Shown here piece after piece: positions 43,047-52,536 of a stretch of DNA of 64,000 nucleotides. Position 1 is the stretch's first letter. Each line of letters begins with the position of its first letter. The translations under genes and the position numbers were made by a program. The DNA is from an uncultured Alphaproteobacteria bacterium (GTDB taxonomy: Bacteria > Pseudomonadota > Alphaproteobacteria > SP197). Where the stretch lies: assembly GCA_958295695.1 (NCBI GenBank), contig OY282363.1:2608225-2672224 (forward strand). The letters run 5' to 3'. The notes under the pieces are model-generated. The model was given only the letters and a program-made list of their open reading frames with translations, was not told where the DNA came from and ran no database searches.

Positions 43047-44285
43047 TCAGTCTCCCGCGGGCGTCGCGCTGTCGATCAACTCGGACACGGAACCGGAGCG
43101 CCCCTCGATCAGACCCGCATACAACGCCGTGTAGCGCGCGACGCAGACGTCGAGCGAGAACCGCGTTTCGACCCGGCGCCGCCCCGCCTCGCCCATCGAC
43201 CGGCGCTTCCGGCCGTCGGCGGCGAGCGTCCGGATCGCCGCGCCCAGGGCCTCGCGGTCGCGCGCGCCGACGACGATGCCGGTCTCGCCGTCGACGACGG
43301 CTTCCGGATTCCCGCCGACATCTGTGACCACCAGGGGCAGCCCCGCCGCCATCTTCTCCAGCACGCTGTTCGAGAACCCTTCCTCGTGGGAGCACAGAAT
43401 CCCGATGTCCGCCGCGCCCAGTATGGAAGCCACATCGTCCCGCCGGCCGAGAAAGAGGATATGGGCCTCGAGATCCAACGCGCAGGCCAGACGGCGCAGC
43501 GAGGTCTCCTCGCGCCCGGTCCCCACCAGCAGAGCCACCCAGTCCGCGGGCAGGTCCTCCTCGATGTCCGCCAGGGCGCGAAGGAAATCGGCGTGGCCCT
43601 TGTAGGAGATGAGGTTGGCGACCTTCACCAAGACGAGAGCGGCGTCCGGCAGGCCGAGGCGGGCGCGGAGCGCGGGGCGCGGCGCCTGTGCGCGAAAGGG
43701 CCGGCCGTCGATGCCGTTGTGGATCAGGCCGAGGCGGCGCTCGGGCGCGCCTTCCTCGCGGAGCTGCGCGAGAACCGCGCGGGAATTGGCGAGAATCCCG
43801 GTCATGCGCGGGTGCAGCCATCGCTCGATCCGCGCGGTGACGGGGCGGTCGCGCTGGTAGTCGCTCAGGCTGCGGCGGCTCATGACGCACACGCCGACGG
43901 GCGCCAGGAGGTTCAGCAGCCCACCCAGAACATAGGCCCTCGGCAGAAAGAAGTGGATCACGCGGGGGCGCATGCGGAAAAGAACGAAGAGGAGGGCGAA
44001 GGAACAGGCCGCCAGGACAGCGACGCGGCGGAACCCCCAAGGCAGACGCCCGAGCGCCGCCGCGAACGGCGGCTCGATCACGGGTATGCCCCGCTCTTCC
44101 AAGCGCGGCGCGAGACGGCCCCTGTGCGAGATCGTGAAGACCGACGGCCTCAGACCGGACGCCGCCAATTCGGGAAGGACCCGGACCAAGTGGGTCTCCG
44201 CGCCGCCCACATCCAGGGAGCCGATGACATACAACAGCGAGCGGTCCGGATGCCGGCCCATGTCACGGCGGCGAAGCGATCGCAT
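43047..44285 (-). CDS. Glycosyltransferase (GT4 family)
   Basis: About 412 residues with GT-B features: YVIGSLDVGGAETHLVRVLPELA at the start, ILANSRAVLAQLREEGAP, LIHNGIDGRPF, VKVANLISYKGHADFLRALAD and the donor-binding CSHEEGFSNSVLEKMAAGLP. A hydrophobic helix near residue 85-105 may touch the membrane. ATG 44285 is used; ATG 44261 and a TTG at 44315 are alternatives and none has a clear ribosome site. It lies between asnB and the GT8-like gene. Confidence 0.86.
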   Translation of the reverse strand: MRSLRRRDMGRHPDRSLLYVIGSLDVGGAETHLVRVLPELAASGLRPSVFTISHRGRLAPRLEERGIPVIEPPFAAALGRLPWGFRRVAVLAACSFALLFVLFRMRPRVIHFFLPRAYVLGGLLNLLAPVGVCVMSRRSLSDYQRDRPVTARIERWLHPRMTGILANSRAVLAQLREEGAPERRLGLIHNGIDGRPFRAQAPRPALRARLGLPDAALVLVKVANLISYKGHADFLRALADIEEDLPADWVALLVGTGREETSLRRLACALDLEAHILFLGRRDDVASILGAADIGILCSHEEGFSNSVLEKMAAGLPLVVTDVGGNPEAVVDGETGIVVGARDREALGAAIRTLAADGRKRRSMGEAGRRRVETRFSLDVCVARYTALYAGLIEGRSGSVSELIDSATPAGD

Positions 44286-44351
44286 GGCAAGCAGCGGTGA
44301 GACGGCGGATCCCAAGGCCGATGGCGCGACCGCCGATTACAATGCCCGAGC

Positions 44352-45350
44352 TCAGCGACACAACCGACCGAGCCGGTCCGAAGGTGTTTTCAACAAGCGC
44401 CGGAGACGGCTTCTCAGGCCGAAACGGTGTCGGTTTTTCCACAGTTTCTCCAGCGATTCACGGGTCGCGGCGTGCGCCCGGGGGACCCTGGGCAACCGCG
44501 CCTTGTAGTCGTCCCACGAGCGGTTGAGGGAAATCACCTTGTTCTCCCCAAGGCCAAAGCTGTTGCCGAGCCAGAGAGTGGCGTCGTCCTCGAAAGACTT
44601 CGAGTAACGCGGCGCCGCGGGAAGAATCTCCAGATCGCCGATCGAAAGGCCATCTGTTTCCTCAAGCGCGAACCAGATCGCGGATTGTCCAAAGTCCCGC
44701 CAACGATCCGGCGGGCTTACCCTGTCGATCTGTCTCATCCAGTTATCGATGAACCGATCGGTTCGACCGGTCAGGTTGAAACCGATGAAGGCGCCCAGAA
44801 CCTTGTATGCATGATTTTGCTCCCATCGCCTCAGGTACATCGAGACATCGTGGTCCGCGACGACTTCGAAGAACGAATCGAGCGATCCACGAACGTAGAC
44901 ATCCGCATCGCTGTGGAGGACACAATCGTATCCGTCATCGCGAGCTTGGCGAAGCACCGCGGCCATGGACCGGTAGCGCTGCGTGACGGTGTAGAACATT
45001 TTGAGATGGCGGTTCTCGTCCGTCAGCGTGCCGCGGGAGACCTGCCACCGCCACTTGTCCAGTGTCGCCGCGTCGATGCCGAGCGAGTCCGCCAAGGCCG
45101 GCCGGTCGATCGTCTCGTTGTGAATCTCCATGTTGGTGTAGACGTTCCGCAGCAACGCCATGTCTTCGTCCCCGAGGTCTCGGCCATCGACGCGCACATG
45201 GATTCGTTCACCGTGGTGTCGACGGAACGATTCGAGAAACAGTTCCGCCCAAGCCAGATAGTTGGCGGTGAGGAAAACATGGACCAAGATCCGGTCATGG
45301 GACGGGCGCGCCTCCCGGACCGAACCGGCATCGAGGATCGGGTCGTTCAT
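44352..45350 (-). CDS. Putative GT-A glycosyltransferase
   Basis: The 332-residue protein starts MNDPILDAGSVREARPSHD. It has a nucleotide-sugar transferase look: VHVFLTANYLAWAELFLESFRRHHG, MKMFYTVTQRY-like context (read as LKMFYTVTQRY), DYDCVLHSDADVYVRGS-like core (read as DGYDCVLHSDADVYVR) with an Asp-x-Asp metal site, and a downstream WRDFGQSAIWFALEE segment. These resemble GT8-like enzymes only loosely. The G+C content is visibly lower than that of the asnB side. It is divergent from sqdB across 263 bases holding presumed promoters. Confidence 0.68.
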   Translation of the reverse strand: MNDPILDAGSVREARPSHDRILVHVFLTANYLAWAELFLESFRRHHGERIHVRVDGRDLGDEDMALLRNVYTNMEIHNETIDRPALADSLGIDAATLDKWRWQVSRGTLTDENRHLKMFYTVTQRYRSMAAVLRQARDDGYDCVLHSDADVYVRGSLDSFFEVVADHDVSMYLRRWEQNHAYKVLGAFIGFNLTGRTDRFIDNWMRQIDRVSPPDRWRDFGQSAIWFALEETDGLSIGDLEILPAAPRYSKSFEDDATLWLGNSFGLGENKVISLNRSWDDYKARLPRVPRAHAATRESLEKLWKNRHRFGLRSRLRRLLKTPSDRLGRLCR

Positions 45351-45613
45351 GGCAGGTGACCGCGTCCTTTCATCGAGGCCGGTCCCGTTTGGAGCGATCG
45401 GACCCGGACGCGGGGAAAGACGCGCCACGGCGCGAACGCGATGAGGCGACTCCGGCCGTTCGGAAACGACGCCCGACGCCGCGAACCGGCGTTCGACCGT
45501 TCCGGTTTTCCCTCGACATCGGCATATCCATCCGCCAGAAGGCGTCTTCCACGTTCGCGTGTCCCTCGATAGCGGCGGCGCTTTACGGACCTCGGCCCTG
45601 GGAATGAAACCGC

Positions 45614-46771
45614 ATGCGCATCCTGATTCTCGGCGGCGACGGATTTTGCGGCTGGCCGACGGCGCTGTATCTGTCCGATCGGGGCCACGACGTTACGATC
45701 GTCGACAACCTGTCGCGCCGCAACATCGACAACGAGCTCGAGGTCTCGTCGCTGACGCCGATCCGGCCGATCGGCCAACGTCTCGCCGCGTGGCGGGACG
45801 TCAGCGGCAGAACGATGGAATTCCATCGCTTCGATATCGCCGAGCATTACCATCGGCTCCTGGTTCTGCTTGAAGAATGGGAGCCCGACGCCGTGGCGCA
45901 CTTCGCCGAGCAACGAGCCGCACCCTACTCCATGAAGTCGTCCTGGCACAAGCGCTACACGGTTTCCAACAACCTGAACGCGACCAACAACCTGTTGGCG
46001 GCCCTCGTCGAGGCCGGTGTCGATTCTCACGTCGTGCACCTCGGGACCATGGGGGTGTACGGCTACGGTACGGCGGGCATGCGAATCCCGGAAGGCTATC
46101 TCGAGGTCAAAGTCGAGACCGGGGACGACCGGGAGGAACGCCGGGAGATTCTCTATCCGGCCGATCCGGGTAGCATCTATCACATGACCAAGACGCAGGA
46201 CCAACTGCTCTTCGCGTTCTACAACAAGAACGACCGGCTGAAAGTCACCGATCTGCACCAGGGCATCGTCTGGGGAACGGAGACAAATCAGACCAAGAGG
46301 GACGAGCGCCTGATCAATCGTTTCGACTACGACGGCGATTACGGCACGGTCCTCAATCGCTTCGTCATGCAAGCCGCGATCGGCTATCCGTTGACCGTGC
46401 ATGGCGCCGGCGGGCAGACCCGCGCCTTTATTCATATTCGCGATACCGTGCGATGCATCGGGCTGGCGATCGAGAACCCGCCGCGGCGGGGCGAACGTGT
46501 CCGCATCATGAACCAGATGACGGAAACCCACCGGATTCGCGACCTCGCCCGGATGATCTCGGAGATAACCGGGGCTGAGATTTCGAATCTGGAAAACCCG
46601 CGCAAGGAAGCGGACGAGAACGAACTGCGCGTTTCCAACGACACCTTCCTCTCCCTCGGGCTCGACCCGACGACCTTGGAAGCCGGGCTCCTCGAGGAGA
46701 TTTCGGAAATCGCCGGGAAATACGGCGACCGATGCGATCGATCCAAGATCCCATGCGTTTCCAAATGGTAG
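45614..46771 (+). CDS. sqdB: UDP-sulfoquinovose synthase
   Basis: The 385-residue extended SDR protein converts UDP-glucose and sulfite to UDP-sulfoquinovose. Diagnostic segments are [18 protein letters not shown], the [11 protein letters not shown] loop, [52 protein letters not shown] and [16 protein letters not shown], all characteristic of SQD1/SqdB. No sqdX or sqdD is adjacent. The gene lies among glycosyltransferases with an exporter, so the product may enter a surface glycan rather than only sulfolipid. Lower G+C than the window average. Confidence 0.9.
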   Translation: MRILILGGDGFCGWPTALYLSDRGHDVTIVDNLSRRNIDNELEVSSLTPIRPIGQRLAAWRDVSGRTMEFHRFDIAEHYHRLLVLLEEWEPDAVAHFAEQRAAPYSMKSSWHKRYTVSNNLNATNNLLAALVEAGVDSHVVHLGTMGVYGYGTAGMRIPEGYLEVKVETGDDREERREILYPADPGSIYHMTKTQDQLLFAFYNKNDRLKVTDLHQGIVWGTETNQTKRDERLINRFDYDGDYGTVLNRFVMQAAIGYPLTVHGAGGQTRAFIHIRDTVRCIGLAIENPPRRGERVRIMNQMTETHRIRDLARMISEITGAEISNLENPRKEADENELRVSNDTFLSLGLDPTTLEAGLLEEISEIAGKYGDRCDRSKIPCVSKW

Positions 46772-46799
46772 CCGAAGCTCCGGGGAGACCGCCGTCCGG

Positions 46800-47080
46800 C
46801 GGCCGTATGGCGGATCGCCGATCCAGACCGCGCCGCGCCGGGGCCGCGACAACCCGAAGAACGGCGCGAGGATCGACAAACCGTCGACCGGTCGGCCCCA
46901 CAGGACCGAGAAGACGTAGCGTCCACCCGCCGCTTCGAAGGCGCGGACGTATGTCATCGCCATTGGATGCGCTCGCCGGTCGCCAATCCCGTCGAGCGCG
47001 GCGCGGCCTTTGTCAAGCCAATGGATGACATCTTCCGCCTCCCGCATGGCCGGCTGACGGGAAATCGACAGCACGGCGGC
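46800..47080 (-). pseudogene. Scrambled relic of an ABC exporter gene
   Basis: On the minus strand the text VLSISRQPAMREAEDVIHWLDKG matches the C-terminus of the intact exporter nearby (VLSISHQPAMREAADVVYRLDRG). Next comes RAFEAAGGRYVFSVLWGRPVDGLSIL, like its transmembrane helix (RVFAVAGGLYAFVAVWSQPVEGLLVL), then RPRRGAVWIGDPPYG, like RPQSGEVWIDGLPMR. The order of pieces is changed, so this is a rearranged fragment and not a working gene. DNA around 47035-47090 is nearly the same as at 48590-48640. It fills the gap between sqdB and the CgeB-like gene. Confidence 0.75.
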
Positions 47081-47204
47081 CTCGCCCCGCCAGCCGCCGA
47101 ATCGTGACCGCGACGCCCACCCCGGGCGCGGGCGTGGGCGTGGCATCCCGCACCGACATGCGGGCGCGGCGAGGCTGCCGGGGCCACCTCCCCTCCGCCT
47201 TCGT

Positions 47205-48221
47205 TCAGGCGGAACACCCCTGTATCGCCTCGCGGATTTCCTCACCATGCCGGGCCAAGTCGTAGTCGCGCAAAAACATTGCCCTTCCCGCCTCGGAAAT
47301 CCGCTCGCGCTCCGTGTCATTATGAGCGTAGTGCGACAGTTTGTCCCGAAGGTCGTCCAAATCCTCGAACACGACGAAGTGCTCGCCTTCACGGACGTTC
47401 AACGGAAGAACCAGGTCGCGCAACGACTTGGTGCTGACCATGAAGGACCCCATGCCCCAAATCTCCAAATGCCTGAACGTGAACTCGCCCCAGCCCTCTA
47501 ACGCCAAGTTTATCCTGGACGCCGACATCGTCTTCAGGTGTCGTCTGAAACCGAACTTCTTTGTCTCATGTCGACGCTCTCTATCGCCGCGATATCTTGT
47601 CAATTGCAGTCCGCCGATGGAAGACAGTCTGGAATCGACAACAGTGTCCCAGACATCGGTCCTCACCGCGCTGCTCGTGGAGCCGTTGAAATAGACATCG
47701 TGCCGGTAAGCCGGTCCGGACAAATTCCGACGGGCGTTGTGATGCCGGTCGAACAACCATAGAGCGGAAGGCATCAGGCCTAGCATTGTCGCGCGAAGTT
47801 TGGCCTTGTTTCTGTTAGCGATGGGATATCGATCGAGATCGCGGAAATGTTCGCGCTTGAAAACCAGATCGAATCGATCGAGCACATCATCTTCCGGAAC
47901 GAAGTTCGCCACGGCCTTGTTTATGAAAAGTATGCTGGGGATACTTGACGACCCGAGGCGTTTGAGAAGCTCATGGCGCTGAATTTCTCCGCCCGGAACC
48001 TCAAGCTTGTAGTTTGCCACGAGAGCGTCGTATCGCCCCAACAGATTCGGCAACTCCGGTATCGCGTCCATCGTCCGGCGACGGGTGATCTCACAGGCCA
48101 TATCCATCGCGGACTCGAAAAAACAGTCTTGGCCAAAGGCGGTTCTCCCCGTGAGGGCCGAGTAGAGCCGACTCCTGTAGTCGAGATCGGACCGATCCCG
48201 GACAACATAAAGAATCTTCAT
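47205..48221 (-). CDS. CgeB-like glycosyltransferase
   Basis: The 338-residue protein begins MKILYVVRDRSDLDYRSRLYSAL and ends with a glycosyltransferase-like segment (EFTFRHLEIWGMGSFMVSTK, EHFVVFEDLDDLRDKLSHY, RAMFLRDYDLARHGEEIRE), as in the CgeB/Glyco_trans_1_2 family. It probably transfers a sugar during glycan assembly. Codon choice is less GC-biased than in the flanks. It lies between the ABC relic and the intact ABC exporter gene. Start ATG 48221 is preferred over the upstream codon at 48245 since the conserved fold begins there. Confidence 0.74.
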   Translation of the reverse strand: MKILYVVRDRSDLDYRSRLYSALTGRTAFGQDCFFESAMDMACEITRRRTMDAIPELPNLLGRYDALVANYKLEVPGGEIQRHELLKRLGSSSIPSILFINKAVANFVPEDDVLDRFDLVFKREHFRDLDRYPIANRNKAKLRATMLGLMPSALWLFDRHHNARRNLSGPAYRHDVYFNGSTSSAVRTDVWDTVVDSRLSSIGGLQLTRYRGDRERRHETKKFGFRRHLKTMSASRINLALEGWGEFTFRHLEIWGMGSFMVSTKSLRDLVLPLNVREGEHFVVFEDLDDLRDKLSHYAHNDTERERISEAGRAMFLRDYDLARHGEEIREAIQGCSA

Positions 48222-48491
48222 GGATTGCCGTTCTCCATTAAACACACCGAAAGGGCCGGTCCGCCATACGTTTCATTTTCTTCTCGCACGCCCCGGGAGT
48301 CATCCAACGACGCGGGTCCGGTGGGGGCCGAGATCGACCGCTTGGCGCCGCCTCCGGCAAACGGTGGCGGGACCGATACGACATCCGCCACGGCGTTTCC
48401 GACCGAAGCCGGCGACGCGCGACATGGCCGTGCGGACAGGAACGGTGGGACAGCAAGAAGGCCGGCGGCCTCGTCGGTTTGGCGTCGTCCG

Positions 48492-50255
48492 TCATGACAA
48501 CGGAAGGACGCCGCCGGCTCGTCGCGCGGGCGGATCGTCGGCCCCGTCGAGCACGGCGCGACCCCTGTCCAGCCGGTAGACGACATCCGCCGCCTCCCGC
48601 ATGGCCGGCTGATGGGAAATCGACAGCACGGTGATCTCGCCGGCCAGTCGCCGGACCGTGGCCACGATGCCCGCTTCCGTCTCCGGGTCGAGCGCGGTGG
48701 TGGCCTCGTCCAGAATCAGCAGCGCGGGATCGCGGGCCAGCGCCCGGGCGATGGCGATGCGCTGGCGCTGACCGCCGGAAAGCCGCGCCCCCCGCTCGCC
48801 CACCGCAGTGTCCATGCCGTCCGGCAGCGCGGCGACGAAATCCCAGGCTTCGGCGCGGCGCAGCGCCGTCTCGACCCTGGCGCGGGACATACCGGGTTCG
48901 CCGAGCGCGACGTTGGCCACGACCGTGTCGTGGAACAGGAACGTCTCCTGCGGCACATAGCCGACCATGCCGCGCCACGCCTTCATGTCGATGTCGCGCA
49001 TGGGCAGGCCGTCGATCCACACTTCACCGCTCTGGGGCCGCAACAGCCCGATGACGAGATCGGCGACGGTCGTCTTGCCGGCCCCCGAGGAGCCCACGAC
49101 GGCGATGAACGAGCCGACGGGCAGCGTCATCGAGACGCCGTCGAGAACGGTCTCGCGGCCATAGGAGAAACTCACGTCCCCGAGCGAGATCGCCGAGGCG
49201 AGGCGGGGCGTCTCGCGACCCAGGCCGGGTTCCCGTTCCGCTTCGGCGGCCGCGATCTCGGACCGCACGAAGGCGAAGGCCGGCTGGTCCGCCGCGACGG
49301 CTTGGTAGAAGCCTTGAAGCTGGCCCGCCTTCTGCAGGGCGCGCACGAAAAGCAGCGCGAGGACCAGCAGGCCCTCGACAGGCTGGCTCCATACCGCCAC
49401 GAAGGCGTACAACCCCCCCGCCACCGCGAAGACGCGAAGGATCTCATACGACTCGGCCAGCGCTTCCCGGCTGACGACAACCGTGCGCAGGGCCTTGTTG
49501 AGCCCGGAAACATCTCCCTCGATCAAGGGTCTCGCGTTTTCCTCCAGGGCCATGGCCTTCAGCGTCTTCATGCCGTCCAGCGCCTGCAGCAGGCGGACCA
49601 TGAAGGACCTGCGAAGCCCGGTCTGGTTCTGCCCGGCGCGGCGGCTGACGGCGACGAGGCGGCCCGACACGGCCACGCCCAGGGCGCCGACGACGAGCGC
49701 GGCCGCCAGAACCCGCCAGGAGATGGCGACCGAGAGCGCCAGATAGACCAGAAGCTGGATCCCGCCGGAGAGAACGCGGCAGGAGGCCACGTAGGCGTTG
49801 GCGGCGCGCGTCGGCTCGGCGTCGGCCGCGCTCGCCAACTCGCCGGCGCGCCGGTCCACGAAATGCGTCCAGCGCGCCTCCATGAGCGCACGAACGAGCG
49901 CGAGCCGCAGGTCCGCCGCGACATGGGCCGCAGAGTATCCCACCTGCGCCATGGCCAGCAGCGTCAGCAGCGACTTCAGGGCGATCGCCGCGACGACCAG
50001 CGCCAGCAGCGCGCCGAGCGAGAGGTTCAGCCCGAGCAAGGCGAAGAGCCGCTCCGCATGGACCGTCAGGACGCCTCCGGCGCCTTCGGATCCGATCGCG
50101 AGGCCGATTACCGGCAGGAGAGCCGCGACGCCCACGCCCTCGGCCAGGGCGGCCGTCGTCAGCGCCAGCAGCATCAGCGCGCTGCGCCCCGGGTAGGCCG
50201 CGAGGAAGTGGCGGAACAGCCCGACGGACTGCCTCAACCCGTCACCGATGCGCAT
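48492..50255 (-). CDS. ABC exporter, fused membrane and ATPase domains (MsbA-like)
   Basis: The 587-residue half-transporter has about six helices in residues 20-300 and a nucleotide-binding domain. That domain has Walker A GSSGAGKTTVADL, signature LSGGQRQRIAIARAL, Walker B LLILDEATTALD and the switch His in LSISHQP. Half-transporters of this class flip lipid-linked glycans or export polymers. It closes the upstream end of the glycan cluster and was the source of the relic at 46800-47080. The cargo is not determinable. Confidence 0.9.
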   Translation of the reverse strand: MRIGDGLRQSVGLFRHFLAAYPGRSALMLLALTTAALAEGVGVAALLPVIGLAIGSEGAGGVLTVHAERLFALLGLNLSLGALLALVVAAIALKSLLTLLAMAQVGYSAAHVAADLRLALVRALMEARWTHFVDRRAGELASAADAEPTRAANAYVASCRVLSGGIQLLVYLALSVAISWRVLAAALVVGALGVAVSGRLVAVSRRAGQNQTGLRRSFMVRLLQALDGMKTLKAMALEENARPLIEGDVSGLNKALRTVVVSREALAESYEILRVFAVAGGLYAFVAVWSQPVEGLLVLALLFVRALQKAGQLQGFYQAVAADQPAFAFVRSEIAAAEAEREPGLGRETPRLASAISLGDVSFSYGRETVLDGVSMTLPVGSFIAVVGSSGAGKTTVADLVIGLLRPQSGEVWIDGLPMRDIDMKAWRGMVGYVPQETFLFHDTVVANVALGEPGMSRARVETALRRAEAWDFVAALPDGMDTAVGERGARLSGGQRQRIAIARALARDPALLILDEATTALDPETEAGIVATVRRLAGEITVLSISHQPAMREAADVVYRLDRGRAVLDGADDPPARRAGGVLPLS

Positions 50256-51007
50256 CGTCGACCGGGCTTTCCGGGCAACGCGAGCGGCGCCGAAGGCGGC
50301 GCGAAGACCGTCCTGGCTTCAGGGAATGCACATGGATCTTTCGACAGACAGACTTGTGCCGAATCCCTTTCCATCTCCGCGATATTGGAGTCATTGCAAG
50401 CGCACGTTGCACGATCCGTCGTCTTCTGGATGTCCCGGTTTTCGACGCCGATACGATCGGGCCCGCGCTCTTGGGGCTGGTGAAGCGGATGACCCGGAGC
50501 GAGGAGAGAAACGCTTCCCAACGGACATTCGGCGCATCCGCGCTCGAACGGGTGGGGCGCTTCCACGACCGCCTTCGCCATGGCGCGGGATCGTACCGGA
50601 CCGCCGCCCCCACGCTACCGCAGGCCGGGTGACGCGCGCCGCCGACCGCGCGCGCAATGTCCATGGCATGAAGACCGGGGTCAAGCTCGGTTCCCGATCG
50701 CGCGGCGGCCCGAATCGACGACCCCGGAGCGGCCTCCGAAGCTTCCGCTCCCGTGCCGGAAGGACGCGATGACGCCGGATGCGGGGAGCCTTTCGCCCGC
50801 CGCGCGCGCCACGCCGGAAGCGGTGGCGGCCGACGCCCATTGCAATCCCGAGATCCACGCCCTCGGGCGCGACCGCATCTTCCGGGCGGGCTCGCGTTGG
50901 AGCGCGCGGACGAGGTCGCGGAGCCCGGCCGCCGGAAGCGGAGGCCGTCGTCTTGGCAGGACGCCCGCCTTGCGGCACAACGCGGGACAAGAACGGAGGG
51001 CGCGGCC
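50256..51007. other. 752-base region without a recognisable gene
   Basis: Between the ABC exporter (minus) and gpt (plus) no frame shows homology or a convincing ribosome site. Short frames, for example ATG 50769 reading [20 protein letters not shown] before degenerating into Arg/Ser-rich text, may be remnants. Upstream signals for both divergent genes must lie here. No palindromic repeat of family A or B occurs. Confidence 0.5.
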
Positions 51008-51490
51008 ATGGCGGAACGGCGGAGCAAGACATTCAACGTCTCCTGGGACCAGCTTCACCGGGACGCCAAGGCCCTGTCGTGGCGGCTCTCCGAACTGGGG
51101 CCGTGGCGGTGCGCGGTCGCGATCGCCCGCGGCGGGCTCGTCCCGGCCGCGATCGTGGCGCGCGAGCTCGACATCCGCCTGATCGACACGGTCTGCATCG
51201 CCTCCTACGACCGCATGGCGCAAGGCGGGGTCCGGGTCCTCAAGCAGGTCGCGGGCGACGGCGAGGGCGCCTTGCTGGTCGACGATCTGGTCGACACGGG
51301 GCGCACCGCGCGGACCGTGCGCGAGATGCTGCCCGAAGCGTTCTTCGCCACGGTCTACGCCAAGCCGGAGGGACGGCCCCTGGTCGATCTGTTCCTCACG
51401 GAGGTAAGCCAGGACACGTGGATCCACTTTCCCTGGGACACCGAGCTCCACTACGCCCAGCCGGTCGCCGAACGCCTCTCCGGCCCGTGA
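51008..51490 (+). CDS. gpt: Xanthine phosphoribosyltransferase
   Basis: The 160-residue type I PRTase salvages xanthine or guanine with PRPP to the nucleotide. The PRPP loop is [21 protein letters not shown], with [15 protein letters not shown] near residue 40 and the closing [20 protein letters not shown] characteristic of Gpt. The ATG at 51008 follows GGAGGGCGCGGCC. It stands alone between a gene-poor stretch and a convergent quinone oxidoreductase gene. Confidence 0.93.
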   Translation: MAERRSKTFNVSWDQLHRDAKALSWRLSELGPWRCAVAIARGGLVPAAIVARELDIRLIDTVCIASYDRMAQGGVRVLKQVAGDGEGALLVDDLVDTGRTARTVREMLPEAFFATVYAKPEGRPLVDLFLTEVSQDTWIHFPWDTELHYAQPVAERLSGP

Positions 51491-51524
51491 GCGAAGCGGC
51501 GGCGACCGCCGCGGCGCGGCCCGT

Positions 51525-52496
51525 TCAGGGCGTGACGACGATCTTGCCGCGAGCGCGCCGTTCGGCGAGATCCCCGATCGCCCGCGCCGTCTCGTCCAGG
51601 ATGTAGGTCCTGGAGACCAGGGGCCTGAGCTTGCCCTCCTCCAGCCAGCCGAAGATCCTCGTGAAGGAGTCGCGGAGCACGGTCCGGCCCTTGTCGCGAT
51701 AGGTGCCCCAGTGCACGCCGACGACCGAGATGTTCTTGACCAGCACGATGTTGGCCGGCGCCTGGGGGATGCGGCCCGCCGCGAAGCCGATGACGAGCAG
51801 CCGGCCGCCCCAGGAGATGCAGCGTAGCGACTGGTCGAAGACATCGCCGCCCACCGGATCGAAGATCACGTCCGCGCCGCCTCCGGTCAACTCCTTCACC
51901 GTGTCGCGGAACTCGCCCTTCGTGTAGTCGATCGCGTGGTCGGCGCCGTGCTCCCGCGCGATGGCGAGCTTGTCGTCGCTGCTCGCCGTGGCGATCACCA
52001 GCGCGCCCATGGCCTTGCCGACCTCGACGGCCGCGAGGCCTACGCCGCCCGACGCGCCGTGCACCAGAAGGCTCTCGCCCGGCTTCAGGCCGGCCCTGTC
52101 GGCGAGCGCGATGTGGGCCGTGCCGTAGGCGACGGGCATCGACGCGGCCGTGACGCCGTCGACGGCGGCGGGGCGGGACAGCAGATGGCGTTCGGGGCAG
52201 ACGACCCGTTCGGCGAAACCGCCGGTCCCGACCATCCCGATCACCGCGTCGCCGACCCTGTATCGCTCGACGCCCTCGCCGACGGCGGCGATGGCGCCCG
52301 CCACCTCCATGCCCGGCGTGAACGGCAGGTCGGGTCTCACTTGGTACTTGCCCTGGATGATCAGCGTGTCGGCGAAGTTGACGCCGCAGCCTTCGACCCG
52401 GATAGCGACCTCGCCCGGGCCGGGCGCCGGATCGGCGGCGTCCTCGACCGAGAGGCTCTCGGGTCCGCCCCACCGGCGGCACAGCACGGCTTTCAT
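51525..52496 (-). CDS. NADPH:quinone oxidoreductase, zinc-free MDR family
   Basis: The 323-residue protein has the medium-chain fold: VEGCGVNFADTLIIQGKY, LPFTPGMEVAGAIAAVGEGV, the cofactor motif VHGASGGVGLAAVEVGKAMG, and IDYTKGEFRDTVKELTGG. It lacks structural zinc cysteines and matches the Qor group that reduces quinones or enones with NADPH. It sits with a 40-base gap downstream of the Bcr/CflA transporter gene and may be cotranscribed. The physiological substrate is unknown. Confidence 0.9.
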   Translation of the reverse strand: MKAVLCRRWGGPESLSVEDAADPAPGPGEVAIRVEGCGVNFADTLIIQGKYQVRPDLPFTPGMEVAGAIAAVGEGVERYRVGDAVIGMVGTGGFAERVVCPERHLLSRPAAVDGVTAASMPVAYGTAHIALADRAGLKPGESLLVHGASGGVGLAAVEVGKAMGALVIATASSDDKLAIAREHGADHAIDYTKGEFRDTVKELTGGGADVIFDPVGGDVFDQSLRCISWGGRLLVIGFAAGRIPQAPANIVLVKNISVVGVHWGTYRDKGRTVLRDSFTRIFGWLEEGKLRPLVSRTYILDETARAIGDLAERRARGKIVVTP

Positions 52497-52536
52497 CGTC
52501 GATCTCCCTCCGGCGGCGGCGCCGACCGCACCCTAC

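Noticed and set aside
45347-47392. A 681-codon minus frame with ABC-transporter-like text
   Set aside because: The ABC-like pieces are few and out of order, the rest is antisense to sqdB, and the upstream part overlaps the CgeB-like gene. It is recorded only as a relic at 46800-47080.
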